DNA of 64,000 nucleotides. Origin: Brachypodius melanocephalos. Its lineage: Eukaryota > Chordata > Aves > Passeriformes > Pycnonotidae. This document shows positions 1 to 12,560 of this stretch, in pieces. Below the pieces are notes generated by a model, which did no database searches, had not been told where the DNA came from, and saw nothing but the letters and a program-made list of their open reading frames with translations. The stretch covers positions 5,332,888 through 5,396,887 of the forward strand of contig VZSR01000393.1 of assembly GCA_013398615.1 (NCBI GenBank), given 5' to 3'. Position 1 is the stretch's first letter. The number at the start of each line of letters is the position of its first letter. The translations under genes were made by a program, and so were the position numbers.

Positions 1-1165
1 CCTGTAAGAACGGATGAGTTTTTTTGGATGCTCTTGTTGGAAAGCCCATTTTTCCCAGTGACCAGCAATCATAGGTGTTTGATCTCAGTATCTAATGTGA
101 AAGATTTTGTAAAACCAGTATTATTTGGCTGGTGGGTCTAACAGTCTGCACTCTTGATCCTCTTCTTGAAGGTTATGACCTCTACTTTCGGTGTCCTACA
201 TCACTCAGGGTGAGCTTCTCTCCTGCAGGAGATCCTCACAAGGCTCTGTGAGCAACTCCAGTGAGCTTGAGCTCTGTGTGAGGGCTTTAAGAGGAAGTCA
301 AGTCATGCACAGACTAACTTGAAGTGAGATGTCTTCATTGGTGGGAATTTCATCCTACTCAAATTCCTTGCACTGGCAGATTTGCAAATCTTAGCCTTGA
401 AGGTCAGTCTAAGTTTTGTGTATATTCCAGCTGAAGGGAGAAAGGAAAGCTCTGCTTTAACTGAGTTTACTGCAAAGTTTTGTACATTAAAAAAAAAATA
501 ATAATAAAAAAGTAAAAAAACTCCTGCATAAAAATTTTTAATTAAATAACTTCTGCAGGGAACTGAAGCACAAATTGGGCAGCAGGGGAAGTGAGTGCAC
601 TCCTGTCCTAAAGCTGCCCTAGCAGAGAGGGGGGAGCCTGGCACAGAGCACAGCCAGCCCAGCTCCAGTGTGCCCTGCTCAGTGCTTCAGGCTGTTGCTT
701 CTTGGTTGTGTTTGTTAGAGTGAACGTGGGCAAAGCTAAAGCAAACACTGGTATTCACTGGAGATTGATAAGAGAGAGGTCACCTCTAGTAATATGTAGT
801 GGAATTATTCTCCACAGAGCTCAATTTTAATTACATACTGGTTTAAGAGTATTACTAGCACAAAACCCTGCTACCTGTTTATGCTTCCAAAACCTAATGG
901 AGTTGTATTGAATAACTGAAAGGCCCCCAAATCACACTGACAACTCGTCTTCTAAACTCTGTTATGTTTTGTCTTAGCACAAGTGCCAGTACTAAAGATT
1001 ATTGATGCAACTGCTTGCTTTTAGATGCTGAATCACATTAGCCTCCCTCCTGCCCTCCTATTTCATTAAGAATCTGGCTGCAGATCAAAAAATGTAATGC
1101 CTTCTTCATGCAGGGCCCCTTAACTTTCACAAGCCCTAAAAAAACGACTGGAAGTGCATATATTT
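1..1165. other. anonymous intergenic DNA
   Basis: The stretch is AT-rich and unique-looking, with a short A-rich tract near 490-530 and a GC-richer patch near 600-700. I see no gene, RNA or recognisable repeat. Its open frames lack any family signature. Confidence 0.6.
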
Positions 1166-1345
1166 CCCTCTTGTTTTTTTTCTTTCCCCTGTTCACTTGT
1201 TAGCTTTTATTCTGCTCCTCTTTCACTCTTTTTTTCATTCTTTCTCTTTCATCCACTGTCTTTACTTCATTCTCATGTTTTCTCTTCCCCTTCCTTTTTT
1301 TTTTCTTCTCTCTCTCTTTCTCCTCTACTCATTTTTTTTTTCTCA
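1166..1345. repeat. pyrimidine-rich tract
   Basis: About 180 bases are overwhelmingly C and T on the plus strand, with many T runs and CTCT stretches, ending in T9 followed by TCTC. It turns purine-rich right after (GAGAGAGAAAAATAGAAG). The low-complexity reading frames across it (Phe/Leu/Ser-rich) are artefacts of the composition. Confidence 0.8.
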
Positions 1346-4232
1346 TGAAGTGGTGAGAGAGAAAAATAGAAGTAGGAGGAGGGCAAGAGGTCAGCATGTG
1401 AGGAATTCCAGTGTAGCAGACAAAGCCAAAACAATAATGCATGTTCATATTTTAAATCTGATATTTTTATTATATCTGCTGAGAACAGAGTAATTATAAC
1501 TTGTTATTTTGTTTTTCCATAGGCTATTTTTTCTTTTTCATCGCTGCTTTCTTTGTTTCAATTTGAACAAGTCGATATTCTCTCAACTTAGTTCCATTCA
1601 GAAAAAAAAAAAAAATCCTGTATGGAAGGATCTCCCAAGAGCTCTGCTGGAGCAGAGAGCAGTGTGACCTTACTAGAAGCAGTGGGACTCCTGCCAGGGG
1701 TTTCCATGGGATCAGGATTCACCCCTCAGTTTGGATTCCAGCCAGGGGATTGGGTCCATCTGTCCTGTAGGTGCTCCAGGAGATGTCCAGAGCTCGGCTC
1801 TGATCTTCACAACAGCTTCAGCTTTTAGCCCCCCCCAGATGGGGGATGCTGCAGGACTGTAAGAAATGAGGGTCTGTCCTGTCACGTGAGGAAAATAATT
1901 CCTGTGGGATCATGGAATGTTCTGAGTTGGAAGTTTCCAAAATATGACTGTGTGCCCTGCCTTCATGCACCTGAGGCAAACAGATGTGTCCACATGGCTG
2001 CACAGGCAGGAGCTCTACCAATACAGGGACCTTTATACCTTCTTTAATTGCCTTGCTGCCCAAATTTCTCCTGCTTGGGCATCCAGCTGCCTTCCCTGAA
2101 ACAGGAAGAAAAATCTTCTAGAGTTTCCTAGAGACATAGTTTTAAGTTCTTGTTTTAATAGACTGACACATCATTTTTGACAGATCAAGATCTTGAAATC
2201 AATATTTCTCCCCAAACAGAGTCACTTGTGTATTCCTGCTGTATTTTTTCTTCCCCCCCAGCATGTCTGTGTTTTCAGTCAGAAAAAGAAAGCCCTGCAT
2301 TCATCATTTCACCCACAGTGGTGTTCAGAGCTGAAGAAAATCAAAATCTTTGCTGAAGAAAAGTCTTGCAGTCACATAACACCCATGCTAATATCTTGAT
2401 TTGTTACTTGCTGATTTTAAGTAAATTTTGTTTATTTTTTGACTTGTTTACTGCTATACAGCCCAAGGCATTTATTGGTATAACTTTTAAAGTTGCTTCA
2501 TTTGGAACAAGTTTCACGAAAAGATCATATTAATTAGGTCCTATACCTAAAGTTCATCTCAATTAGCATTGTTTCTTTCCCTGAGGTTCTAGTAATTTGT
2601 TGGAATTCAACGTGGATATTCTGGAGCCTTACAAAGGGATAATTAGTCAACTGTCCCTGTTTCCACTGCCTTTAACATGAGCAGGATTAGGCCTGCAAAC
2701 CACGGAGTGTGACTCAATACAACCATGGCAATACCATTAAACATTTTAACAAATCTCTCTCACACAAATACCCATAAATGCACACATGCATGTGCATATC
2801 CAATCCCATTTATTCTGAACAAGGAGAATAACTCTGCTGTGGCAGTTGTCTCTCATGTACCATTTATTTTACCCGTGTAAATTAATTTAGTTGTTTTTCA
2901 TAACCATTCACGTATTCCACTTCATTTCATGACTAATTTCTGGGACTGGTTTGATAGTTAGCTATTATCTTTTTGGAAATATGTACCTCCTTCTAATTTC
3001 TTGTTGCCATAACTGAGCAGTTACTTGGTTCTTTATGTAATATCAAAACAAGTCCTATGTCCTTAAATAGGAATAGAAATAAAATAGGAAACTTTTAGTG
3101 GGGAAAATGCTTCAGACTGAAGTTATATGAGTTCTGTGTGAGACCTGTATAAGATATTACCGTAGTTTTTTAAAATTTATTTTTGCTGAGTAGGGAAAAT
3201 TAGCTGAAACCCTGTAAGAGTAGTGTATGAAAACATTTTCTATGACAAAGCACAGGCACTTAATACTGCAACATATGGCATCTTATCTTCCCTAGAATAA
3301 TCTTGAATAAGTTCCAGATAACTGTAGTACTGGACTGTATAGAAAATATTAGGATTTGTATGAATATTTGAAAAGCACCACTGTTACAAGTGCAGCAGCA
3401 CCAGGGTCTTTAGACAGATTTCTCCAAGTGTCAGTGTTTAATGCAGGTGGATGCACAGATGACTTTCCAAAAGCAATGAAGAAATTTAATAGACTAAGTG
3501 GCTTTTGCAGATCTAAATGCATTCTAGACACTGTCACAGAGCTGGACCTTGTCTGCAGGTGTGTGAAGTGACCTGCTGACTAAATGTATTGTGTAAGAAA
3601 GGTCTGAGTTTTGGAGTTTTGGAGTTTTGGTTTCGGAGATTAAAAAAAAACCAAAAAAACCGAAAAAAACCAGCTTGTTTTCAACATGAATTTTGTATCT
3701 TTCCCTTAGATACAAGGAAAGTATCTCCTTACTGCCTGGTAGGCACTTAGGAGAAAGCAGCTGATTTTCCTAGGCTCGTTTCCAAATACCTGAGCTGTGT
3801 ATCTCAGAGGAATTGAGGTGTCAAGCTGAACTCTGCATACAGGTACCTCAGTCAGATTTGGTTTTGTCAGGTGTGGCTGCTGGGAGAGGGTCAGATTCGG
3901 GATGACAGAATGAGACCAGCCGAGGTTTTCCGTGTGCGTCTGTGCTGCAGGCAGGGTCCTCCTGCCACCACCCGGGGATGGGCTCCAGATCGCTCCGGTG
4001 CCGCCCTTCCAGCCTCAGCCACATCCAGGGTGCGGTGAACGAGCTTCATCCCGGGCTGACACCGAGGGATGTCACCGGGGGCTCCAGGGAGCGGGGCTGT
4101 CCCTCGCTCAGGGTCCTGTCACCGGTGCCTGTTCCGTGTTGGCTCCCGGAGCTCCAGGGGACAGGAGCTGGGAGCTCACAGGGATCGTCCTTCCAGTGCC
4201 CTGTGTCCCTGCCAGGGAGTGACTGTGGCTGC
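1346..4232. other. anonymous intergenic DNA
   Basis: This is mostly AT-rich sequence without recognisable genes. It contains a possible CR1 scrap near 1908-1941, a 12-bp palindrome CACATGCATGTG near 2783, a short GAGTTTTG triplication near 3606-3630 and an A-rich stretch at 3640-3670. From about 3900 it becomes GC- and CpG-richer as it approaches the tandem arrays. Confidence 0.6.
1908..1941 (-). mobile_element. possible CR1 3'-tail fragment
   Basis: The plus strand reads GATCATGGAATGTTCTGAG then TTGGAAG, which resembles the reverse complement of the avian CR1 3' end (ATCATAGAATGGTTTGGGTTGGAAG). The similarity fades immediately afterwards, so this is a short and uncertain remnant. Confidence 0.4.
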
Positions 4233-4400
4233 GGGGACACCAGCTCTGCCCTTGAGGACACCAGCGCTGACCCTGGGGACACCAGCGCTGACCCCGGGGA
4301 CACCAGCGCTGCCCTTGGGGACACCAGCGCTGATCCTGGGGACACCAGCGCTGACCCCGGGGACACCAGCGCTGATCCTGGGGACACCAGCGCTGACCCC
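4233..4400. repeat. minisatellite, eight units of 21 bp
   Basis: There are eight consecutive units of the form GGGGACACC-AGCGCTGACCCC with no indels. Units differ mainly at the last six bases (GACCCC, GATCCT, GACCCT, GCCCTT), and units 5-8 form two copies of a 42-bp dimer, suggesting recent expansion by pairs. As 21 is a multiple of three, several frames stay open on both strands (for example repeating Gly-Asp-Thr-Ser-Ala-Asp-Pro). These frames are not evidence of a gene: there is no family match and no splice context. Confidence 0.95.
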
Positions 4401-4454
4401 GGGCTGCTCCAAGCCCTGGGATGCTCTGAGCAGGGCAGACACAGGCTGAGGACA

Positions 4455-4990
4455 GCTACAGCACCCACACCACTGACCACACTGACCACAATGACCATAC
4501 CGACCGTACTGACCATACTGACCACACACCGACCACAGAGCTACAGCACTGACCACACTGATCATACTGACCCCACTGATCACACTGACCACACACTGAC
4601 CACACTGACCACACCAACCACAGAGCTACAGCACTGACCACACTGACAACAGCAACCACACTGATCACACTGACCAGAGCAACCACACTGACCACACACC
4701 GACCACACTGACCACAGTGACCACACCGACCACACAGCTACAGCACTGACCACACCAGCCAGAGCAACCACACTGACCATATTGACTACAGCAACCACAC
4801 TGACCACACTGACCATACTGACCACAATGACCATACTGATCACACTGACCACACAGCTACAGCACTGACCACACCAATCAGAGCAACCACACTGACCATA
4901 TTGACCACAGCAACCACACTGACCACACTGACCACAGCGACCACGCTGACCACACAACAACCACACTGGCCACATACTGGCCACACAAAT
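4455..4990. repeat. degenerate 9-bp tandem array with a higher-order period
   Basis: The basic unit is ACTGACCAC with substitutions (ATGACCAT, ATTGACCAC, ACCGACCAC). A spacer, GAGCTACAGCACTGACC or CACAGCTACAGCACTGACC, recurs near 4540, 4622, 4735 and 4853, giving a higher-order period of roughly 80-120 bp. The plus strand is poor in G and rich in C and A. Open frames across the array give Thr/Leu or Val/Gly/Cys repeats and are artefacts. Confidence 0.9.
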
Positions 4991-7900
4991 AAGTATGGTA
5001 AAGATGGAAATCTAACCATAATTTATTCATTTTTATTCTAGAGTTTAAATAGACTTGTATAGATGTATAGTGATATGATAACGCAGAATGTTCAATATGA
5101 AACCTCTGGGGTGATGGACAATATGAGATCCCTCTGTAGTTTCAATTATGTGCCTTTGAGTAGGGAAATGTAAGGCACAGGATAGGCTGAGAGAGTGCCT
5201 TTCTCCTTTGATCAGCAGAGAATTATCATTTCTCCCACCATGATGCATTTAGCTCTTTAGTTTTTTATGTCGAATCAGAAGAAAATTATGTGTTTTATTT
5301 AGTGATAAAAGTCATGCAATAGTTTCTTAAATATAAATGATATTGGGGTGGCAGAAGTGAAAACTAGGTGTTTTATTTCCCCCCATTAAACAATCTGAAA
5401 ATCTCTTGACCACGGTTAAAATGTCTGAGCTGGTTTAGTGGAGCTTGGGACACATTTGAAAGAGAAGTGGGGGTGGGACCCACCCTGCTGTTTCCCAAAG
5501 GCCAGGAAAGACAGAGAAGGGTACAACTGGTGCAGTTTCACCCTGTGAATTCAGAGGCAGCACAGTTCACCCCTCCTGGGCACTGCCCAAGCCCTGGGGT
5601 AAGACCCAACCTGGGGAATCTGGGTTTGGCCACTGAAAATCAAACTACAACATGGCTTTCCATTCCCAATGCCGGAAGCAGAGCTAGTGTGGAGTACCTC
5701 CTGCTATCCTCACCACAGGGAATAGTTATGGATATTCCTGGCCCTACCAGCCTGTTGAGGGAGGTGTTTTCTGGCTGCTGAGGTTCTGTGAGTTATCAGT
5801 TTTACTTGTCAAATAAAATAAACCAGGATTTTGGGAAGACAATGAGCCATAAAGCTTCTGAGGTACTTTAAAGATTGCAAAGCACTTGCCACCACTAACA
5901 ATAAGAAGCTGGACAGTTATCCTCAGCTTTCATGTGTTTTGGGTTTTTTTCCCCTGTTTTAAACTATGATTTTCAGATGAATTTTTGCTTCTCATAGTGT
6001 TTCATGGTAATCTATTCATGTGATGCTGGCTCAAGACACTCTAGAAATAATTTATTCCCAGACATATTAATTTAAGTCTGTCTCTGCTTTTACCTCACTA
6101 AAGCACAATCTAGGCATGTTCTCTATGAGGTTCTGGAGAAAGAAAAAGATTTTCTGGCAGAGAGATTTGGACCCTTTCAGTAGAATTGCACTTAAACACA
6201 TAATGTGGATTTCAGACTTCCAGACTTTGAAGGGTGGAAATAATCAATTTGCATGACAAGAGGAAGCCCTGGAACTGGGAGCTGGTACATGGCTCCAACA
6301 CAGCAGAGGTTCTGTCTCCTGTAACCTAGCAGGCATCCCTGGATAGAAATGGAGAGGAAAATTTTTGGCTAGAATATGTAGAAGCAAATGGAATTGTAGC
6401 CATTTGTTCCAGCAGAGAATTTGTGCTATAGCAGTTTTCCAGGAGCCTAAAGTGAAATGTATTGCACAGCAATGCTAAAATAAATACCCTAAAGGTGAAG
6501 GTGGACAGAAGAAAAGTGGCAATCTTGTCATCCCACTTTAACTGAAAATGACAACGTTGTCACTTCATTTCATCTGTTTATTAATTCCTTCCTCGAACGT
6601 GGCTTTGTTCTGCAGAGATTTCTCCAAAGAAAGCATTATCCCCAGAAAAAAATTATCTTCTGTTTACTTCCTTTTTCTTGCCTTGGTAATACAAATTTTA
6701 ACTCTCAAAAATTTTTGGATGGCGTTGAGCTTGTCAGTGTGGTGCATGAGGATATAACAAGAGCAGTGGGACTGAGCCAAAGCAAATGTTGGCTGAAGAG
6801 CAGGAGATGGTCTGTGACTGAGGGATCTTACAGGATGGTGCAGCTTCTCAGGGGAAGTCATGGAAAAAAAAATCACTTGTGACAACTTTCAGCCAAACTG
6901 GGCAAAACCTTCAAAAAGATGTTTGAAGGTGTGAAAGTTTTCTTCAAGGATGTGGGAGCTAAATGGTCTAACAGGGACCTGGCCAGGCTCTCAGGTACCT
7001 CCACACCCTGGAGCAGCACAGGTTGTGCTCAGAGCCTCTCGCCCTCCTTGCCACACAATGAGGTTGTCCCTACAATCGTCTGGGTTTTGCTTGTGAATGC
7101 TGTGGAAGCAGGAGCTCAGGGTGTGACCCTTGGATTTCCACAACTCCCCCCACTTTCTGTGGGAATGGGGAGACAGAGAAGCTCCGTGGGATTGCTGCCC
7201 TGGGGTGGGAAAGGTGGATACCCTCATGCCATGCAGGGAATCTGGGATCTTCTTGAGCTGAGATGGATTTCAAAGTCTAAGACAGGAACCTGACAAGCTT
7301 CTGCTATTGCTGTACTTCCTCCTGCCCCTGTCCCTTCTCACACTGTGGCCGGGCAGACAGAGTTTGTTTATCCTTAGCTGTGAACCGTTTTTTCAGGGAA
7401 TCACTGCCAGACTCTCGCATTTTAAACACCTTCCCAACTGAAATTAGAGCAGAGACAAAACATTGAACATATATAGGTAGAGTGGGCCCTGAATAATGAA
7501 AAACGCATAAGCCTAAGTATTTTTTTTCTGCCTTTTAATACAGATCAGGTAAATTCCTAAATTCCATTTTCTTCCCTGGAGATTTACATAGTGCCCTTTT
7601 TTTGGGGGGGGGACAGAAGATAGGGCTGCTCTGGAGCGTGTGGGTTTTGTGCTGAATGCAGTGATACAACACTTCCCTCCCATCCACCCCCCTAAAACCC
7701 CTCCACAGCTGCAGTGTGACAGCAGATAAGCAACCAGGCTCTGAGAGGTGAAAGCAAACCCCTCCAGAGCCCCTGGGGAAAAATAAACCCCTTTGGAGGG
7801 CATTTTGCTGAGCTCCCTGGTTAAAATCCCTGGCAGCAGCTAGCCATGCTGCTGACACAGAGAGCTGGAGCAGTAACAGCTCATCTACTCAGCACCTGCC

Positions 7901-8719
7901 AGTGAACACTTGTTTCTGCCAAGAGTAACTTGGTACCAACTTCAATAATATCACAATGCGGTATTTAAATAATTTGACAAGGCTATTTGGATAACTACCA
8001 GGAATTGCTCAAGTCAGTAATTTTCCTTTTGGGAGACTGAGTTAGGATCTGCGTTTTCTCAAAGATAATATTGCCTCATCCCATCTCTGGAAGAATTTTA
8101 AAGCATGAGCACATATATAGAGAGATGGATATGAAGTGTTGGATTTTTACACTGTGGGGAATGAAAGGCTCTGAAGCTCAGAGCAAGTGGGTCTGCTGAT
8201 ATCCCTCTCCACTTGCCTGGCCTTGGAGCTGTTCTCTCCCTCTGTCCTCCTTCAAGGACAGCAGGAAAGAAGCTGTTATAGTGCAGGCTGAGGCTTTTTG
8301 TCCTCAGAGCCAAGCCAATGCCTCACTAGGCCCTGTCTTGGTCTAGTTCCTCATTAATCCATTCCAGCATCACCTTGGGAAGAAGATCCCAGGATGGATC
8401 GTCTTCTGTACCTCGTGCTGGTCACAGCATTCCCAAGTGATTTGCATCTTACAGGCTGAAAAATGCAATTCCAGACCAGAAACCAGAGAAACGCATTTAA
8501 TTCAAGCATCAGGTCTTGATGTTCACCAAAGGTTACTTTGCTCTGAGTTTTCACTGTTTATGGACAGATTTACAGAGGGTAGTATTGAAATTTCGCTTTG
8601 TGCTGAAATGGAGGTGATTAGTTGTGGATAGAGATAGTGCTAAAGACAATCTTGGGCTGATTCCTTGCAGCTGTGTTAATCACCCAAGAGTGGGAACAGC
8701 CTTGCCCTCAAGGCTAAGG
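4991..8719. other. anonymous intergenic DNA
   Basis: The block mixes AT-rich and moderately GC-rich unique sequence with no recognised gene. It contains a run of eight G near 7604 and a G-quadruplex candidate at 7675-7701. Open frames of 60-124 codons show no conserved domain signature. Confidence 0.55.
7675..7701 (-). other. canonical G-quadruplex motif
   Basis: On the minus strand four guanine runs (GGGG, GGGGGG, GGG, GGG) are separated by loops of 5, 5 and 1 bases, meeting the G3+N1-7 rule. It is seen directly; folding or function is not shown. Confidence 0.7.
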
Positions 8720-9028
8720 GTGTGATAAAGAGTTGGTTGGAGTCAGTTGAGGTTTGCTGGCTGTGCTGCAAGGACAAAGGGACAGGAGGTCGGTCAAGGG
8801 ACAGATCAGGTGAGCCACTGTACGAGGGACAGGCGGCCGTGCAAGGGACAAGAAGCAGCGAGCTGGAACTGGAGAAGGAAGAGAGAAAGAGCAAGAGCTG
8901 GTGGAGCTGCACGTAGAAGGATGCATAAAAAAAGTATGAAAGACCTCTTAGATAAAGTCCTGATACTTGAAGCCCCCTGAAGTTTTTACTGAAGCACTCT
9001 GAGTGCAGTGGCCGTCTCGACAACGACA
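8720..9028 (+). mobile_element. possible solitary retroviral LTR (endogenous, non-coding)
   Basis: The segment starts TGTGATAAAG and ends CGACAACGACA, so it has TG...CA ends. It carries a TATA/poly(A)-like GCATAAAAAAAG and GATAAAG two thirds along, then GAAGCCCCCTGAAG, a layout like an LTR U3-R-U5. Its GC and CpG content exceeds that of its flanks. No clear target-site duplication is visible and no viral coding sequence adjoins it. The family is not identified, and it may not be an LTR. Confidence 0.35.
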
Positions 9029-10052
9029 ATTAGTTTTCCTGAATCTTGGTGAAAATCTCTCTCCAAATGTGAGAGTTGGACTTTGTGCCAAGGCTGCAGG
9101 AGCCTTCTCTGCTTCCCACCCAGCTGAATCCCGACTGTCCAAGCTGTGAGACAACACCTTGGCACTGCAGAGTGTTGTTAACAAAAGGATTGGTCTCATC
9201 AGCATCGGGCTGGCAGAAACCAGCCCAAATGCCACTATGAGGTGATGATTTTGATTGTTTAGGAGCTCATTTTCCTGTGAGTGAGGCTGATGGCCTTTGG
9301 AGCATCCCAGTCCATCTCCTCGCATTCCCATGTCTGGATGCAGGCATGATGGATCTCCTGGGAGCTGGATGTGAGTTCCAGCTGTGGCACCAGCCTATTG
9401 ACCTCAGGCTATTTGCATTATTAGTCAGTTTTCTAAATCCTTGGAGCTGAGCACGGAGACAAGGAAAGATTTTTCCATTTTGCTGGAGCTTCAAGTTGTC
9501 TGTTATGGATTTTCCAAAGCACTCAAAAGGCTTTGCTTTCAGCCAATTTGCTACTCTGGCTATATTCTGTCTTATTTCTTCATAGAAAATTACTTGCTGC
9601 CAGCTAAATACAGTATGTTGATGACCTATTAATTTATGACATGCATTTGGAGCTGGGAACGAATTTATAAACAAACTTTAGGTTCTTTTCCCCCTGTGAA
9701 TTGTACCAGCATTTGTTTTAATTTCCCAGTAGTCATGCTTAATGTGTCAGAAGCTATGTTCGACTGCTTGTTTTCCTCCAAAAAGAAGGGAGAAAAAGGA
9801 GAAATAACTAACTAAAGTTCAGCTCCTGTCAGGTATTATAAGCAACACTTTGAAATGAGGTATGAATCCAAATAAAATATTTTTACTCCACAGTATTTTA
9901 CCAAAATCTGGAAGAGAAAAGGTTTACTTACTAAACAATCATTTGAGCTGCAAACCTTAAAGTATTCACCAAGGTCCCTTAAAGTTAAACAGAAAAGAAA
10001 TATCTATCAGCACATTTTAATAGAAAGCAGAAGTCCTTATTAGATAGTACAC

Positions 10053-10084
<32 letters not shown>

Positions 10085-12290
10085 CAGCTTTTAAAGGTTC
10101 TTTTCTCAAGTGACGTAGGAAAAATTCCTCGAGCCAGTATGGAAATCAATATAGCTGCAGGTAATCTAAATTTTTGGCATTCATTTGATGCTACAGCAAC
10201 CCTGGGACCGATCCTGGGAATCCTACTTCAATTAATATTACTAAAGTCAACAGGATTCAACACAAGAGCAGCAGCAGGATGGCACAGTGTGGCAGCTGGG
10301 GGCTGCTGCCTCCACCACGGGTTTGGTCCTGCCCTGGCTCCTATGCTCCTCCTGCTTCCAGATGTGTTAAAAATGTTTTACTTCTCCTACAAAAGTCCAA
10401 CCATTTGCTCTCATGCTGTGTCCTCCAGCAGCTTTCCAGGAGGCAGGATCCTCACACAAGGAAAGATGTCTGGCCTGAAGGGTTTTTCCAGGCAGTTCCA
10501 GGGGTGTTCCCTTGCTGTACCCACCAGGAATTGGGGGCAGCTCTTTCACAGCTGGGGATTAAATGGTATTTAGATGAAAACTGGTGTCTGGGACACACGG
10601 GACATGAGTAGGTGTGTGGGAGTACATTCTTTAAGTGGATTTTGAAGCTGGGGTTTCTGTAGTGCAAGAAATGCTTGTGGTCAGCTCTTACAGGGACTTA
10701 AGCACCAAAGTGTGCTTTAAGCTGCTCAAACCCAGCACTCAACAGTCCTTGAGGGAGTTCAGGCCTTTTGTCTGATCCCTGCTTCTACCAGAGGAGCACC
10801 ATTAGCAAGCCATCATAGGTAGGGTGTAAAACAATGAAAGTCTCTCTTCTGTTCCGGTTTAATTTAAAAAATAAAAAAATAAATTTAAAAAAAAAAGTAC
10901 TTTCTTTCATCCACTGGAGAGATTCATGACTCTTAACTCTTTGGGGGAAATACTTCCTTTTCTCTTGTTTTGTCACAGGCTTTGAAGTCCCTGTGGGGAC
11001 TGAGCCAAGTCCTGCCTGTCTCCAAGGCATTTCACACCCATCAGCCTGTCCTGGCCTCTTCCATGGGACATCTCTGCAGCTCCAAACCCTCAGAGCAGGA
11101 CACATTAAAGCTTGAAGGGAAGGGTAGGGACAAGTACCCAAAGCTGGCCACAGTGATGCCTACCTTGCTATCCTGGACCTTTAAGGACCGTCACTGCCCT
11201 GTTGATTGTTTTGTGTCTCTTTGCAGCTCTATTGACCAGCAGAGACTGAGCTCTGCTGTTTCTGGACCAGCTTTTCTCACCAGACTATTTTTCAGAGTTG
11301 AGGACACACTCCCATCGCAGCACAGCTCTCAGCACATCCACACTGGTACACAGTGAACTCCATGAGGGTCAAAGATTTAGACAGCAGGGCAGATTTCTTG
11401 AGTCCTTCAAAATATTTGTTGTGAACTGTATTCATCACGCGATCAGTTTTGGTTGCAGCCCATGCTGGGCTTCTCAGTATTGCCCAGGTGGTTGTAGAAA
11501 AAAAATCCAGCCTACGAATTCTTTGGGAGGGTATCACTTTGAGTACCCTGTGCTGTCTGAATGTTTGTTCAGAAAGTCAAATAGTACCACTGAAAAATTT
11601 CCTGCATTTCAAAGTGAGATTTTAGCTCATTTGAGGGGATGAAATTAATTCATCCAGCAGATTTTTTAAAAGCACCAAGTCTTGGAAGTATTGTCAGAAA
11701 CTGTTTTTAACACCCAGTTCCCACTTATGGTAGCAAAAAAAAGGATAATTTCTTTATTTTCTCATTTGACCATGTTCTCCATCCTCTCTCAGGAATTAAT
11801 AAGGCTCATCTGCACAAAGTGGAAAGCTCTCCAGGCAGCTCGTTCTGCTCTGTTGCTGCTCAGTCAGCTGCTTTTCACACCACAGGTGCCCATTGCCATC
11901 CTGCTTCCATCTATCAACTTTTTCCTCTGTTACAACTTGTTGAGGGTCCACCACCCTCACTTATTTAAATCACTGAACCGTTCCCTCCATGTGTTAATAC
12001 CAAACTATTTGAAAGGCTGGGGGAAAAAAAAAAAAATAAGAAGAAGCCAGTAGCTCATGGTCTGTCCTTCAAGCCTTTGTTAGTTCTGGGCAAAAACAAA
12101 CCCCATCCCAAGCTAACCTCTGTGCTCTTGAAAAGCATTCCCGAATTCCCTGAGCTGCCTCGGCAGCGCCTGCTGTCCTCCGGGAGCTGTCAGCAGCCTT
12201 ATTCATCGTGGAGCCCAACTAATGGGAGCCATCCACCTGCTCCAGGGTGACTCCCTCTCTCCCCACTGCGAGGCTTGCTGGGATGTGATC
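9029..12290. other. anonymous intergenic DNA with an A tract
   Basis: The block is unique-looking sequence with a 27-base A run at 10053-10079 and a T/A-rich stretch near 10860-10900. No gene or classified repeat was recognised. Frames at 10139-10573 and 11682-12053 are long but have no recognisable domain, start context or splice structure. Confidence 0.55.
10053..10079. repeat. A27 homopolymer
   Basis: This is an uninterrupted run of 27 A, preceded by ATAGTACAC. I found no flanking duplication that would mark a retroposed cDNA. Confidence 0.95.
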
Positions 12291-12299
12291 CCTGCCTGT

Positions 12300-12560
12300 T
12301 GTCATGACCTTGTTTTATTGGATGTTCTAATAGAAGCTGAAATGGATATTAGCTGTAATTACTCATTCCGCAAGATTCTGTAGGTCACTCTTTGTACCAG
12401 AGTTGAGAACCTTCATTGTCTACATTGCTTAAATTACTGAACATTGTGCCATCAGTTCTGAATTAGTGCTCATTAATGAGCCTGTGGTTCAAGAAATTCC
12501 CTATTTATTATTCAGAGGCCAAGTATAATTCAGGCAGCTGCAATGCAACACTACTTGCCT
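12300..12560. promoter_or_regulatory. candidate conserved non-coding element
   Basis: The stretch is repeat-free and CpG-poor, dense in homeodomain-like TAATTA and ATTA cores, and has a TEAD-like CATTCC and TTAATGAGC. The texture resembles developmental enhancers found in gene deserts around transcription-factor genes. No alignment was possible. Confidence 0.3.

Noticed and set aside
3942..4637. 231-codon open frame with Gly-Asp-Thr-Ser-Ala-Asp-Pro repeats, and overlapping long frames on both strands
   Set aside because: The frames are kept open by the 21-bp and 9-bp tandem arrays. No domain, splice signals or coding context are visible, and equally long frames exist on the opposite strand.
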